A stretch of DNA of 63,462 bases from PVC group bacterium (GTDB taxonomy: Bacteria > Verrucomicrobiota > Kiritimatiellia > UBA8416), in contig PXBF01000055.1 in assembly GCA_003567005.1 (NCBI GenBank), positions 1-63,462 of the forward strand. Reading direction: 5' to 3'. The position numbers and the translations under genes were made by a program. Of this stretch, positions 27,317 through 35,218 are shown piece by piece. The notes beneath the pieces were generated by a model. It had not been told where the DNA came from, searched no databases, and saw nothing but the letters and a program-made list of their open reading frames with translations. Within the stretch, counting starts at the first letter, position 1, and each line of letters opens with the position of its first letter.

Positions 27317-28318
27317 ATGCCTGACTTCCCTTATACATCCATTCCGGTTCCCTGGAAACGACCCAAAATTGACCGAACCATCATGAAACAATGTCTGGAG
27401 CGTAGTGACAGCAAGGGGACGCTACATGGTCTTGGTACCCTTGCCATCCTGACAACGACAGGATCCCTCGCATATTATTTTTTCCTCAACGAGCACTGGA
27501 TTTTGATGGCCCTCGTTTTGTATGTGCATGGTGGTCTCTACGCCTTTCAGCCTCAAACGCATGAACTAAGCCACGGTACCATGTTCAAAACCAAGTGGCT
27601 CAACACCTTTTTCAAGTATATCTTCTCTCTCGTATTCTGGACAAGTAACAGCGCGCTCTACCGCATGAGCCACGGATACCATCACCGCTACACGCTGCAC
27701 CGTAAAAGCGAAGGCGAGGAAGTACATCCCCGCCCGGAACCCGTTGAAGTTGTTTTTGCCAATGCCGTGCGCATGATTGACCCCGCCGGATTCCTCGTGG
27801 CCATCTACGACAAGATCCTCGCCCTGTTCATACCATTCGAGTGCAACACTCGGCGGGGCGTATGGCAGCGTTACGTGTACGCCAACGCATCCGAGAAAGA
27901 ACGGCGTGAAGCCTATTGGATCAATGCCGCCCAGCTTGCCTTCCATACGCTCATCGCCATTGCGGCCGTTGCTTCCGGACACTGGTTCCTGATTGTCGTT
28001 GTAACGCTACCGCTATTCTATGGTGGCAAATGGTACCACACCTGGATTCACGATACGATGCATGTCGGACGCCAACCCGAAGTCGATGACTTCCGCTTGT
28101 GCTGCCGCAGCGTCAAACTGGATCCTTTCTCTTCATTCCTCTACTGGCACATGGAATATCATGTTGAACACCATACCTTTCCAGGTATTCCGTGCTACAA
28201 TCTCAAAACATTCCATCAGCTTACGAAGGAGCATTGGGATGAACCCCAAACCCTGATGGAAGCCTGGCACGAAATGCACCAGTGCAGCAAAAAGCTCTTG
28301 TACATCCCCGAAAACTGA
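27317..28318 (+). CDS. Membrane fatty acid desaturase family protein
   Basis: A 333-residue integral membrane di-iron enzyme. Three histidine boxes are present: H82-H86 (THELSHG), H119/H122/H123 (SHGYHHRY) and the C-terminal 'YHVEHHTFP' near residue 276, separated by hydrophobic segments (about 37-57, 62-80, 100-113, 205-235). It would introduce a double bond or hydroxyl into a lipid chain with O2, which is unusual in an otherwise anaerobic-looking gene set. The ATG at 27317 follows AGAGGA. After the stop, a different frame stays open and coding-like up to TAA at 28405-28407, so the true C-terminus may be longer (see findings). Confidence 0.9.
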   Translation: MPDFPYTSIPVPWKRPKIDRTIMKQCLERSDSKGTLHGLGTLAILTTTGSLAYYFFLNEHWILMALVLYVHGGLYAFQPQTHELSHGTMFKTKWLNTFFKYIFSLVFWTSNSALYRMSHGYHHRYTLHRKSEGEEVHPRPEPVEVVFANAVRMIDPAGFLVAIYDKILALFIPFECNTRRGVWQRYVYANASEKERREAYWINAAQLAFHTLIAIAAVASGHWFLIVVVTLPLFYGGKWYHTWIHDTMHVGRQPEVDDFRLCCRSVKLDPFSSFLYWHMEYHVEHHTFPGIPCYNLKTFHQLTKEHWDEPQTLMEAWHEMHQCSKKLLYIPEN

Positions 28319-28431
28319 TCGCACAACAACCCGAGACATGCAGCCATCACCAACCGGAAACATTCGAGCAATGGTGGGCCAAAGGCTGGAAAGACATGAC
28401 CTGGTAATACGGTTCTATGCGCTATCGCCAT

Positions 28432-28476
28432 TTCCCAAGCTTCCTCGCGAACGCCTTCATACGTGGAAGCTGGGAA
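28432..28476. repeat. Inverted repeat between convergent genes
   Basis: Arms 28432-28444 and 28465-28476 pair over 12 bp with one bulged base, enclosing a 20-nt loop. It lies between the ends of the desaturase and dioxygenase genes and could act as a two-way terminator, although neither side has a T-run. Confidence 0.4.
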
Positions 28477-28491
28477 GAGCGGAATCGGTTC

Positions 28492-29358
28492 TCAACATGG
28501 TACACCATCTTTCAGTACGAAGGGAAAAGCCGGACCGGCAGTACCCATATTCTCGCCCGGCTGCACTTGAATATGCTTCACCATAAGATGCTTCCTGCCC
28601 GTGAATACGGCTTGGCTCGTCATCAGGTGAATTGCCAAGGCACGCCGCGGACGGTCACTGTGATTGTGCGGAGAACCATGCCAGGTAAGCGCATGGTGAA
28701 AATGGATTTCGCCTTTCTTCACCGGACATGCTACAGGCTTCGGGACAATCGTGCCAAGCGCGGCACCATACTCTTCCGGAACCGTGAAAGGATCTAACTC
28801 CCGAAAGTCCTTCCCCGCTTTGTGCTGATCCCTCTGCCGATGTAAATAATCAATTTGATCCCCCCACCGATGCGATCCCGGCACCATCCACATACAGCCA
28901 TTTTCCACTTCCGCATCATCAAACGGAATCCAGGCCGATACTTCCGTCATCGGCTCGATCGCGGGCCAATACGGCGCATCCTGATGCCAGGCCGTAGAGC
29001 CACCGTGACGCGGCGGCTTATATTGCACCTGGTCATGCCAGATCTGCAAATCCCGAGAACCGGTCATCTCACCGATGGCTGTGGATATAAACGAATGATG
29101 AATCAATTCCTCGAACAGCGGGGATGCCATCCAAATATCAACAATCTGCCATACCGGCCGTTCCCGATCCCCTCCAATCGAAGTAAAGGAAACCGGTCCT
29201 CGCTCGCCGCCTTTAAAACCATCGGGGCCCTTTGCAATAACCCGGTCTAACTCTGCGGACAGACCATCCACGAATTTGTCCGCCAACACCTTGCCCGCAT
29301 TCAGAAAACCATCTGTATTGAACTGTTCTACCTGCGCTCCTGTTATCCGCTGCTGCAT
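28492..29358 (-). CDS. Phytanoyl-CoA dioxygenase (PhyH) family protein
   Basis: A 288-residue Fe(II)/2-oxoglutarate-type dioxygenase. The facial triad is visible: H125 and D127 in 'STAWHQDAPYWPA' and H227 in 'FHHALTWHGSPHNHS', with the downstream Arg for 2-oxoglutarate in 'RPRRALAIHLM'. The ATG at 29358 has AGGTAG upstream and is preferred over the ATG at 29412. It converges with the desaturase. Both are O2-using enzymes, so they may belong to one lipid- or small-molecule-modifying pathway, or the host may meet oxygen at times. Substrate unknown. Confidence 0.9.
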   Translation of the reverse strand: MQQRITGAQVEQFNTDGFLNAGKVLADKFVDGLSAELDRVIAKGPDGFKGGERGPVSFTSIGGDRERPVWQIVDIWMASPLFEELIHHSFISTAIGEMTGSRDLQIWHDQVQYKPPRHGGSTAWHQDAPYWPAIEPMTEVSAWIPFDDAEVENGCMWMVPGSHRWGDQIDYLHRQRDQHKAGKDFRELDPFTVPEEYGAALGTIVPKPVACPVKKGEIHFHHALTWHGSPHNHSDRPRRALAIHLMTSQAVFTGRKHLMVKHIQVQPGENMGTAGPAFPFVLKDGVPC

Positions 29359-29611
29359 TACTACCTGACCTTTATGTCTTCGCTTTTTCAACTGCACATG
29401 CTTGATCAACATGCCTGATTTATCTGCAACCCTTGTATGCTAACAGCGCGGCACCACCAAAATCAATGCACAATCTGCCAAATTCTTCCTGCCACAATCT
29501 TTCAACCAAAAAATGGCTTTCGGCGCATGCGTGCTCTGCGGCGTATCCAATAAAACGAAACGGTAAACCGTATAGAGGATAGATTCACAAAATTCAACTT
29601 GGAGGTATGTG

Positions 29612-31237
29612 ATGCGCGCCGACACGAAAGATCTCGCCGGAAATTGGGACGCTGCAATCGACATCCTGCATGAACATGATCTCGTCCGGCTGTTCGACGA
29701 GTTGTCTTTTCGACAAAAATGGACACGCGTTTCGCACGGGCTCCAACAACCACGACAATCGGGAGAACACAAATGGGCGCGCTTGCAATTGCTGCGGTTG
29801 ATGTCACCCATTCTGGCCGTTGTCGTACCTGTTCTTTTACTCTTCCTGATTGCCATTCTATCCCAATTCACACCGCCACCGCCCCCCTTAGTGCCCATTG
29901 TATTGGGAGATCCGCCACCCGAAGAAAAACTGGATCCGATTGAACAACCCATTGACGAAGTGCAAACCACTCCGGATCCCATTGCATTGGTTAGCGTGGC
30001 AACGCATGACGAAGTTGCGCCGCAGCCCGCTTCCCCACCGAAAATCAGCAATCAATCAATTCCTCCCACCCCGTTACGCCCAGACATGCCCCGCGCCGCA
30101 GTAGCCCCGACGCTGCGCACCCTTCGAGGCCCGGAACAGCGCGATGAGGCCATTCAGAAACATGTCGCCGAACACACCGTGCCGAGTGTCTTGCGTGCAC
30201 TGCGCTGGTTGGCCGTGCAACAAAACGAAGACGGCTCATGGGGCAACACCAAACCAGCCATGACATCCCTAGCGCTTCTCGCGTATCTTGCTTATGGTGA
30301 CACAACCGATTCAGAAGAGTTTGGACGGGTCATCGAGCAAGGCTTACGGTTTCTCGTAGATGCCCAGCAACCAAACGGACACTTTCGCGGGCGCGATAAT
30401 CACGACTACACCCAGCCCATCGCAGCGTATGCGCTCGCAGAGGCATTCGGCATGATGCCCAACCCGCAACTCCACAATGCTGCCATCAAGGCTGTCGAAC
30501 GCGTGGTAAAAGGCCAGAATGCCAACGGAAGCTGGGACTACAACCTGAATCCGGCATCCACACGCAATGACCTTTCATATGCAGGCTGGTGTATCCAGGC
30601 ACTCAAGGCTGCAAGTATTGCGGGTTTAGCGCGCGATGTCCCCGGCATGCAAGCAGCACTGGATCGCGCCGTTGACGGCATCAAGGCAAACTTCAGGGCA
30701 GACCGGGATGTTGGCGGGTTCGGCTATACTTCGCCCAGTGCAACCCATGGCTTGACGGGCGTCGGCGTACTATCACTGCAATTTCTCGGAGAAAGCCAGT
30801 CGCAAGAGGCTCGCTTGGGGCTTGCCGGCTTGCAGCGCTGGCCATTCGATTGGCAAAATCCCCGCGGGCGCAGTCCGGTTTACTGGTGGTATTACAATAC
30901 CCAAGCCTATTTCAACGAGGGCGGCAACATGTGGGAAGAATGGAACAACCAGTTTTCGCATACGCTCGTAAACGTGCAGAATATTATAGCAGCAGAGCAG
31001 AGCGGTTATGTCGATCACCAGGGAAAACCGCATGAAATTGGATATTGGGATTCACCCGCCCAGTCCGAACTGACAGGTGGAAACGGTCGTGTAATGGATA
31101 CAATCCTATGCACGCTCATGCTTGAAGTCTACTATCGAAATCTGCATACATTCCGATACATGCGCCAAGAGGAAATGCAACCAGAACTTGGCGACGAAGG
31201 CGACCTGGACATACAGATCGTTCAAACGCGGCAGTAG
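29612..31237 (+). CDS. Membrane-anchored squalene-cyclase/prenyltransferase-repeat protein
   Basis: A 541-residue protein. A cytoplasmic N-terminus (1-64) precedes one membrane segment (about 65-86), then a proline-rich linker (TPPPPPLVPIVLGDPPP) and, from about residue 190, an alpha-toroid with repeats such as 'ALRWLAVQQNEDGSWG', 'GLRFLVDAQQPNGHFRG' and 'VERVVKGQNANGSWDYN'. The DxDD or cysteine motifs of true cyclases are not evident. Proteins of this shape are common and uncharacterised in Planctomycetes and relatives. GGAGG lies 6 nt before the ATG at 29612. The 3' end runs into an intergenic repeat (TAG at 31235-31237 lies inside a 32-nt repeat copy). Confidence 0.8.
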   Translation: MRADTKDLAGNWDAAIDILHEHDLVRLFDELSFRQKWTRVSHGLQQPRQSGEHKWARLQLLRLMSPILAVVVPVLLLFLIAILSQFTPPPPPLVPIVLGDPPPEEKLDPIEQPIDEVQTTPDPIALVSVATHDEVAPQPASPPKISNQSIPPTPLRPDMPRAAVAPTLRTLRGPEQRDEAIQKHVAEHTVPSVLRALRWLAVQQNEDGSWGNTKPAMTSLALLAYLAYGDTTDSEEFGRVIEQGLRFLVDAQQPNGHFRGRDNHDYTQPIAAYALAEAFGMMPNPQLHNAAIKAVERVVKGQNANGSWDYNLNPASTRNDLSYAGWCIQALKAASIAGLARDVPGMQAALDRAVDGIKANFRADRDVGGFGYTSPSATHGLTGVGVLSLQFLGESQSQEARLGLAGLQRWPFDWQNPRGRSPVYWWYYNTQAYFNEGGNMWEEWNNQFSHTLVNVQNIIAAEQSGYVDHQGKPHEIGYWDSPAQSELTGGNGRVMDTILCTLMLEVYYRNLHTFRYMRQEEMQPELGDEGDLDIQIVQTRQ

Positions 31238-31282
31238 GTAGCTTGTGCGATATGTGGGTTTAACCCGCATATCGCACAAGCT
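31231..31282. repeat. Repeat copy 1 with near-perfect 21-bp inverted repeat
   Basis: The unit 31231-31262 reappears at 31410-31441 with 28 of 32 bases identical. In addition 31240-31260 pairs with 31262-31282 over 21 positions with a single G-T wobble, giving a long hairpin right after the stop of the cyclase-repeat protein. There is no T-run after it. It may serve as a transcript-end hairpin, but the second copy lacks the right arm. Confidence 0.6.
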
Positions 31283-31409
31283 TCGTAGCGAGAGCGTGAA
31301 GCGTGCGTCATAGCGGGTTCGCGGCGCAGTGTGGCGGGCGACAGTGTGTAGAAACACATGGAGGTCGCCAAGCAAGTCGCGGGCACGATATGACGTGCGA
31401 TTCGCGCTC

Positions 31410-31441
31410 GCAGTAGATGGCTTGTGAGATATGCGGGTTTA
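31410..31441. repeat. Repeat copy 2 of the 31231 unit
   Basis: A 32-nt sequence with 28 identities to 31231-31262 (same GCAGTAG start and TATG-GGGTTTA end). It runs directly into the GCGCGGTGA repeat at 31441. The roughly 150 nt between copies holds no gene. Confidence 0.55.
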
Positions 31442-31503
31442 GAGCGCGGTGACGAGCAAAGCGTCTTCACCGCTTGGGGGGACACCGAGTGCCAAGGCTG
31501 GAG
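31441..31503. repeat. Dispersed GCGCGGTGA...TCACCGCTT repeat, copy A
   Basis: Contains GCGGTGA and TCACCGC as an inverted pair, followed by a GG-rich tract, a CACCGAGTGCC-like segment and GCTGGAG. The same order occurs at 34690-34777. The 3' end of the methyltransferase gene lies inside it, so the repeat supplies that protein's last residues. Confidence 0.55.
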
Positions 31504-32096
31504 TTACGAGCAATACACTGAATGACGGACGCAAGCCCCGTGTGCCCACTGCCCTCAATCACCTCGCGCTCCACTTCACGCAAAAACAACATCTCCATAT
31601 TGGGAAATGCCTGCCGAACTTTCTCTACTGTCAGTAACCAATCCAGATCTTTCGGCCCGCCCGTATCGCGCGAAATCTGTTTCTCGGAATAAGCTTCCAT
31701 CAAGAAAATACCGCCCGGCAGCAAAGACCTCTCCAAAAGCGGATACAGTCTATCGCGTGTTTCACTCGCCAGATGCGCAAAAATAGAAACCACGGCACCA
31801 TAATGATTTTCTTCCGGCGTGTATGTCGCCAAATCCGCAATCTGCGTTCGAATGTCCACCCCACGCGAAATCGCGAGCTTCCGCGCCTTTGCCAATGCAA
31901 CCGGAGAAATATCAACCCCCAGCACATCCAGTCCACGTTCCGCCATGAAAACCGCATTGCGCCCCTCCCCCTCGGAAATAGAAAGCACAGGTCCCTTTAA
32001 CACCCTGCAATGCTCCGCCAGAAACGCATTCGGCTCCGTCCCAAACACATACTCTTCCCCTCCATATCGCTGATCCCAAAACGCTGCCCCATACAT
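31467..32096 (-). CDS. Class I SAM-dependent methyltransferase
   Basis: A 209-residue methyltransferase of the TehB/UbiE-like kind. Motif I is 'GPVLSISEGEGRNAVFMAER' with the acidic residue at the end of strand 2 in 'VLGVDISPVAL'; later 'YGAVVSIFAHL' and 'LLPGGIFLMEAYS' complete the fold. The N-terminus 'FWDQRYGGEEYVFGTEPN' is typical of the tellurite-resistance/thiopurine-methyltransferase group. Substrate unknown. The last residues (LGTRCPPKR) are encoded by a dispersed intergenic repeat, so the natural stop was probably replaced by repeat insertion or erosion. Confidence 0.85.
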   Translation of the reverse strand: MYGAAFWDQRYGGEEYVFGTEPNAFLAEHCRVLKGPVLSISEGEGRNAVFMAERGLDVLGVDISPVALAKARKLAISRGVDIRTQIADLATYTPEENHYGAVVSIFAHLASETRDRLYPLLERSLLPGGIFLMEAYSEKQISRDTGGPKDLDWLLTVEKVRQAFPNMEMLFLREVEREVIEGSGHTGLASVIQCIARNSSLGTRCPPKR

Positions 32097-32276
32097 AATA
32101 TTTCATCTCCCATCCTAACGCAGATTTCATCCGCAACCCAAAGCTGAAGCAGATTGACGCAACCTGCTGCTCCCTAGGCACGAACGCATCAATAGTTCCT
32201 GATAAACCAACACGCTTTTGTCCATTTTCCAAAAGATTATTCCAAAGGAAACAAACCATACATCATCTTATGCAGT

Positions 32277-34502
32277 TTACATCATACCGGCACCCTGCAA
32301 AGCCCGCAACCGCAGCCAAGTTCTTGCCAGGCGGATATCCTCATAAGGAACCGAACCACCAAAGTGCTCGAACACGGGCTTCAACTCATCTGTCGCCTGA
32401 TGGCGTAATACCGCAACAATCGGTTTCAGCTTTTCCGTATCAACCAACCCGTTAATGTCTACAGTCTTACCACTCTCCACCAGCTTCTCGATATGCCCCA
32501 TAACCGTATCGACTTTTAAGCCGCGTTTTTCCGCTATGGCCTCGACGCCCAATCCCTCCTCCATAAGCATGCCCGTCTCTTTCACCGTCTCGCTCAGAGA
32601 ACCCTTTCGTGTAAAGGGTGCAATGTAATCATCTACAACAAGAGGATTTACATCAGGGTGTTCCGTTCTGAATGCGGCAATCGCTTCCAAAAAAGCGGCA
32701 CCATATTGCTCCATCTTATGCGCCCCGACACCACTCACGCACAACATCTCGTGCTCGCCCGATGGCATGCGCGCAGACATATCACGCAACGTACGATCCG
32801 AAAACACCACAAAGGGCGGCACACCCTGCTGCTCGGCGATCTCCTTACGCAACGCACGTAGCGCCTCGAATAACGGCGCATGGCAAGGCATCTCGTCAAC
32901 AGCCCTAATGGCAGACATGTTTATTCCCTCATCATCTTTCGGCTTCATCATGCGAAACCGGGCACCGCCACCAAGCACCCGACCAGCTAGCTCCGTCGTT
33001 TCCAACACAGGAAAACGATCCCCCGTGCGCCGAACAAACCCCTTTGCCAACAAATGCCGGAGAACCGCGTGCAAGTGCCCCTTCCCTTTTTCCCGCCCAA
33101 CGCCATACGTCCTGAGCCGATCATGTCCGCACTGACGGATCTTTTGCGTATTAGCCCCTGTTACCACTTCCACGATATGATTGCCTCCGAATCGGTTGCC
33201 CGTCCGAATCATCGCTGATAACAGCATTTGTGCTTCCACCGTAGCATCAACTTCTTCGCCTGTACCGGAACAGACATCACACATCCCGCAGTTATCTTGC
33301 GGATATTGCTCGTTGAAATATCCCAGTAACTGCTTACGCCTGCATACATGCGCCGAACCAAAACGCGCCATCGCATCCAAACAGGCACGTGCATGCTTAC
33401 GCGCCGCATCATCGGTGATCTGATCAATGAAATACGTGATCCGCGGCACATCGCCATAGCCGAACAGTAACAAGCAATGCGCCGGATCCCCATCGCGCCC
33501 TGCGCGCCCCGTTTCCTGATAATAACTTTCAATATTCTTCGGCAAATCTCCATGCGCCACAAAGCGTACATTCGATTTGTCGATGCCCATACCAAACGCA
33601 ATCGTTGCCACCACCACATCCGTCTCATCACGGTTAAAGGCCTCCTGATGCGCAGCGCGTACGCTATCTTCAAGCCCTGCATGATAGGGCAATGCCTTGA
33701 TGCCATTCGCTTGGAACATCTCAGCCGTTTCCTCCACACTCCGTCGCGTCATGCGATAAATGATACCCTGCTCCCCCCGATGCCTCCGTACAAAGGCAAG
33801 TAACTGTCGGTCCACATCCCCCTTGGGCATCACTTCATAAAACAAATTCGCGCGATTAAACGAGGCCCGTAACGTAAACGGATCGCGCAGCCCGAGCTTG
33901 GTAATGATGTCGCGCTCTACCTTGCGCGTAGCCGTCGCCGTAAATGCCGCAATCGGACAGTCCGGAAACAGCGTCACAATGTTTGCCAGTTCCAGGTAAT
34001 CCGGACGGAAGTCATGTCCCCATTCCGAAATACAATGCGCTTCATCAATCGCAACAAACGATAGGTTTACAGAACGCAAGAGCGTGGTAAACGACGCCAT
34101 CGCGAAACGCTCTGGCGAAACATACAGTAAATCCAGAAAACCCGCTCGCAGTGCATCCGAAACCGCGCGCTGTTCACCCAAGGTCTGCGAACTATTCAGA
34201 AAGGATGCCCGCAGTCCAATCGCCCTAGCGGCATCCACTTGATCCTTCATCAGGGAAATCAACGGACTGATCACCAGACATACCCCGGGCATCAGCAAAG
34301 CCGGTAACTGATAACAAAGCGATTTACCCGCACCCGTAGGCATCACCGCAAATACATCACGCCGCCCAAGAATCGCTTGCACGATTTCTTCCTGGTTCGG
34401 ACGAAATCCGGAAAACCCGAAAACCGATTGTAATCCTTTCTTCAGTTCAATTGATCCCGCATTCTCTGCCCCCATCTCCACCCGTTCTTTTTTCAATTCC
34501 AT
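32277..34502 (-). CDS. recQ: ATP-dependent DNA helicase RecQ
   Basis: A 741-residue 3'-5' helicase used in recombination and fork repair. The helicase core shows 'FRPNQEEIV' (motif 0), 'VMPTGAGKSLCYQLP' (Walker A) and 'AIDEAHCISEWGHDFR' (DEAH, RecQ signature). A zinc-binding RQC segment has 'CRRKQLLGYF', 'CGMCDVCSG'. The HRDC domain lies near 520-600. The last 120 residues add a C-terminal helix-turn-helix-like part ('GLGVEAIAEKRGLKVDTVMG') seen in longer RecQ proteins. The ATG at 34502 follows AGGGGAG; an in-frame TTG at 34526 is less likely. It is monocistronic. Confidence 0.95.
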   Translation of the reverse strand: MELKKERVEMGAENAGSIELKKGLQSVFGFSGFRPNQEEIVQAILGRRDVFAVMPTGAGKSLCYQLPALLMPGVCLVISPLISLMKDQVDAARAIGLRASFLNSSQTLGEQRAVSDALRAGFLDLLYVSPERFAMASFTTLLRSVNLSFVAIDEAHCISEWGHDFRPDYLELANIVTLFPDCPIAAFTATATRKVERDIITKLGLRDPFTLRASFNRANLFYEVMPKGDVDRQLLAFVRRHRGEQGIIYRMTRRSVEETAEMFQANGIKALPYHAGLEDSVRAAHQEAFNRDETDVVVATIAFGMGIDKSNVRFVAHGDLPKNIESYYQETGRAGRDGDPAHCLLLFGYGDVPRITYFIDQITDDAARKHARACLDAMARFGSAHVCRRKQLLGYFNEQYPQDNCGMCDVCSGTGEEVDATVEAQMLLSAMIRTGNRFGGNHIVEVVTGANTQKIRQCGHDRLRTYGVGREKGKGHLHAVLRHLLAKGFVRRTGDRFPVLETTELAGRVLGGGARFRMMKPKDDEGINMSAIRAVDEMPCHAPLFEALRALRKEIAEQQGVPPFVVFSDRTLRDMSARMPSGEHEMLCVSGVGAHKMEQYGAAFLEAIAAFRTEHPDVNPLVVDDYIAPFTRKGSLSETVKETGMLMEEGLGVEAIAEKRGLKVDTVMGHIEKLVESGKTVDINGLVDTEKLKPIVAVLRHQATDELKPVFEHFGGSVPYEDIRLARTWLRLRALQGAGMM

Positions 34503-34996
34503 CTTGAGCGCTCCCCTCTTCTCCAATCAACCATACTTCGTGTATTGCTCCCAGCCATAACATGGCCCATCTGTATACAAGAAGAAACGAACACCCGCTA
34601 TTTCCAAAAATATTTTCCACAAAACCAGTAATTTCATGTTTACCCCTCATACTGTAGCGGTTTTTTTACTTTGCGCTATATCATCCCCCTTTGGAGCGCG
34701 GTGATCCTCCCAGCGGTACTATGGCGGGACAAGCGAGCGAAGCGACCTCACCGCTTTGGAGGGCACGGAGTGCTGGGGCCACATAAGGCTACTGCAACAA
34801 GAGATAGTTACACCCCTTTATCATTTTGACGAAGCCCTGCTGTTGATGAGAATGCATTCCTACTTGACGAAGGAGTACGCAATAGAACATTGTACACATT
34901 ATTGCCATACCGTTTAGAATATGGGTTTCCGAATCATAATACGGCAATCCCAAGGCAGACCGTTTTTCTGATCGTAAACACAAGCGCTACAGAGAG
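34503..34996. other. Long intergenic region before the porin leader
   Basis: About 490 nt without a supportable gene. It holds repeat copy B (34690-34777) and then AT-rich sequence with two TTGACG hexamers (near 34829 and 34865) that could be -35 elements for the downstream porin-ABC operon; matching -10 hexamers are poor. Confidence 0.4.
34690..34777. repeat. Dispersed GCGCGGTGA...TCACCGCTT repeat, copy B
   Basis: Begins TTTGGAGCGCGGTGA, ends TCACCGCTTTGGAGGGCACGG then AGTGCTGG. Inner sequence differs in length from copy A at 31441, but both ends match, including the inverted GCGGTGA/TCACCGC pair. Probably a genome-wide palindromic repeat family. Confidence 0.6.
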
Positions 34997-35191
34997 GAGG
35001 TGAAACATGGATTTTGCAGACCGATTCCATCGTCGGTGAAGAAACCAGCACATGAACTGGCCAGGTTGTCCGGTTCTAACAAACCAAAATCCGTGCTGGC
35101 GATTCACCTCTCTTTTCATCATCGAGTGCTGACATCTCCATGCCGGAACCCCCAAACAGCAGGATAGCATGATCATGTTACCTGTTTGGGG
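34997..35191 (+). ncRNA. Structured 5' leader (riboswitch-like) of the porin-ABC operon
   Basis: Five perfect or near-perfect helices fit together on the plus strand. P1: 34997-35004 with 35103-35110 (8 bp). P2: 35009-35016 with 35085-35092 (8 bp). P3: 35020-35024 with 35033-35037. P4: 35054-35060 with 35070-35076 (one G-U). A possible pseudoknot: 35045-35051 with 35093-35099 (7 bp perfect). A separate 10-bp hairpin follows at 35150-35159/35182-35191, 27 nt before the porin start. I do not recognise a known riboswitch consensus (TPP, cobalamin, SAM, guanidine were considered). A cis-regulatory RNA is inferred from the pairing and position. Confidence 0.5.
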
Positions 35192-35218
35192 AACCACAAT
35201 AAAACATGGAGAATACAG

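Noticed and set aside
28216..28491. In-frame extension past the dioxygenase TGA (C followed by UGA, with a bulged hairpin downstream) as a fourth Sec candidate.
   Set aside because: The catalytic domain is complete before the stop, the extension soon runs antisense through the desaturase gene, and the hairpin has a 20-nt loop that does not fit the bacterial SECIS rule.
34997..35110. Assignment of the leader to TPP, SAM, cobalamin or guanidine riboswitch classes.
   Set aside because: None of the conserved sequence boxes of these classes (for example CUGAGA of TPP) is present, so no class name is given.
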